Assembly (NCBI GenBank): GCA_025924775.1
Contig: JAICHS010000134.1
Span: forward strand, 1-6,465
DNA: 6,465 nt
DNA from: Rhodanobacteraceae bacterium
GTDB lineage: Bacteria > Pseudomonadota > Gammaproteobacteria > Xanthomonadales > Rhodanobacteraceae
Direction of reading: 5' to 3'
Numbering within the stretch: position 1 is the first letter of the stretch; every line of letters begins with the position of its first letter. Below, piece by piece: positions 6,326 to 6,465 of the stretch. The translations under genes were made by a program, and so were the position numbers. Below the pieces are notes generated by a model. That model saw only the letters and a list, made by a program, of their open reading frames with translations, ran no database searches and was not told the origin of the DNA.

Positions 6326-6332
6326 GGGGAGA
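6326..6332 (+). promoter_or_regulatory. Ribosome binding site GGGGAGA
   Basis: A purine-rich Shine-Dalgarno-like stretch 9 bases before the ATG at 6342. Its spacing decides for that ATG over the in-frame GTG at 6336, which would be only 3 bases away. Confidence 0.65.
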
Positions 6333-6341
6333 ACCGTGTCG

Positions 6342-6465
6342 ATGGACAAGATGACCGAATGGCCCAAGTGGCAGCGCTGGAGCATCTGGCTGTCGAGCTG
6401 GGTGCTGTACATCGGCGGCTTCATCGTACTGCTGACGGCGCACGGTATCGCGCTGCGCGGGCTCG
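6342..6465 (+). CDS. Unrecognised membrane protein, N-terminal 41 codons (3' end off window)
   Basis: The frame runs from ATG 6342 to the window edge without a stop. The peptide starts MDKMTEWPKWQRWSIW, a Trp-rich amphipathic stretch, and continues into a hydrophobic segment (about residues 14-36, SIWLSSWVLYIGGFIVLLTA) that should be a transmembrane helix or signal anchor, followed by GIALRGL. It could be the anchor of a larger sensor, enzyme or transporter, but too little is visible to assign a family. It is divergent from the efflux operon and shares its control region. Confidence 0.6.
   Translation, partial: MDKMTEWPKWQRWSIWLSSWVLYIGGFIVLLTAHGIALRGL

Larger units (their letters stand above)
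6163..6341. promoter_or_regulatory. Divergent intergenic regulatory region
   Basis: These 179 bases separate the efflux operon (leftward) from a membrane-protein gene (rightward) and must hold the start of the rightward transcript and probably that of the operon. They contain three inverted repeats (6219-6229, 6283-6300, 6305-6323) and the motif TGACA three times on the + strand (6238, 6251, 6296). No GTAG repeat or terminator is seen. I could not find a convincing -10/-35 pair for the leftward operon. Confidence 0.7.

Noticed and set aside
6197..6424. 75-codon - strand open frame across the intergenic region
   Set aside because: No recognisable features, it spans the palindromes and overlaps the start of the rightward gene antisense; most likely chance.

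Overview
The window is GC-rich, densely coded DNA that looks like a gammaproteobacterial chromosome. I favour the Xanthomonadales (Xanthomonas / Rhodanobacter-type) because of the GTAG-headed REP-like repeats, the lipoprotein signals and the style of the proteins. This is inference from pattern, not from a database match.

Layout from left to right. (1) The 3' end of a sensor histidine kinase gene on the + strand (2-502), with the input region, most of the dimerisation domain and any response regulator lying off the left edge. (2) A 106-base convergent gap (503-608) that, with the two flanking stop codons, forms a cluster of three short GTAG-type palindromic repeats. (3) A three-gene operon on the - strand, transcribed right to left: TolC-family outer-membrane lipoprotein (4756-6162), periplasmic adaptor lipoprotein (3686-4759) and RND inner-membrane pump (609-3689). 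(4) A 179-base divergent intergenic region (6163-6341) rich in inverted repeats. (5) The first 41 codons of an unrecognised membrane protein gene on the + strand, cut by the right edge.

The three - strand genes encode every part of a tripartite proton-driven efflux pump. The RND protein takes substrate from the inner membrane or periplasm, the adaptor bridges the periplasm, and the TolC-like protein forms the outer-membrane channel. Both gene junctions are ATGA stop/start overlaps, so the genes are almost certainly one translationally coupled transcript. The substrate cannot be read from the sequence. The pump has the paired Asp of multidrug (HAE) pumps in TM4 but a Glu in TM10, where multidrug pumps have Lys and heavy-metal (HME) pumps have Glu.

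Most worth a second look are: the REP-like cluster, whose GTAG heads supply the stop codons of both convergent genes; the perfect 18-base palindrome TGTCAAGCTCGCTTGACA and the 19-base palindrome after it in the divergent intergenic region; and the mixed proton-relay signature of the pump. I see no IS element, CRISPR array, tRNA or rRNA, and no clear evidence of a wholly new system.
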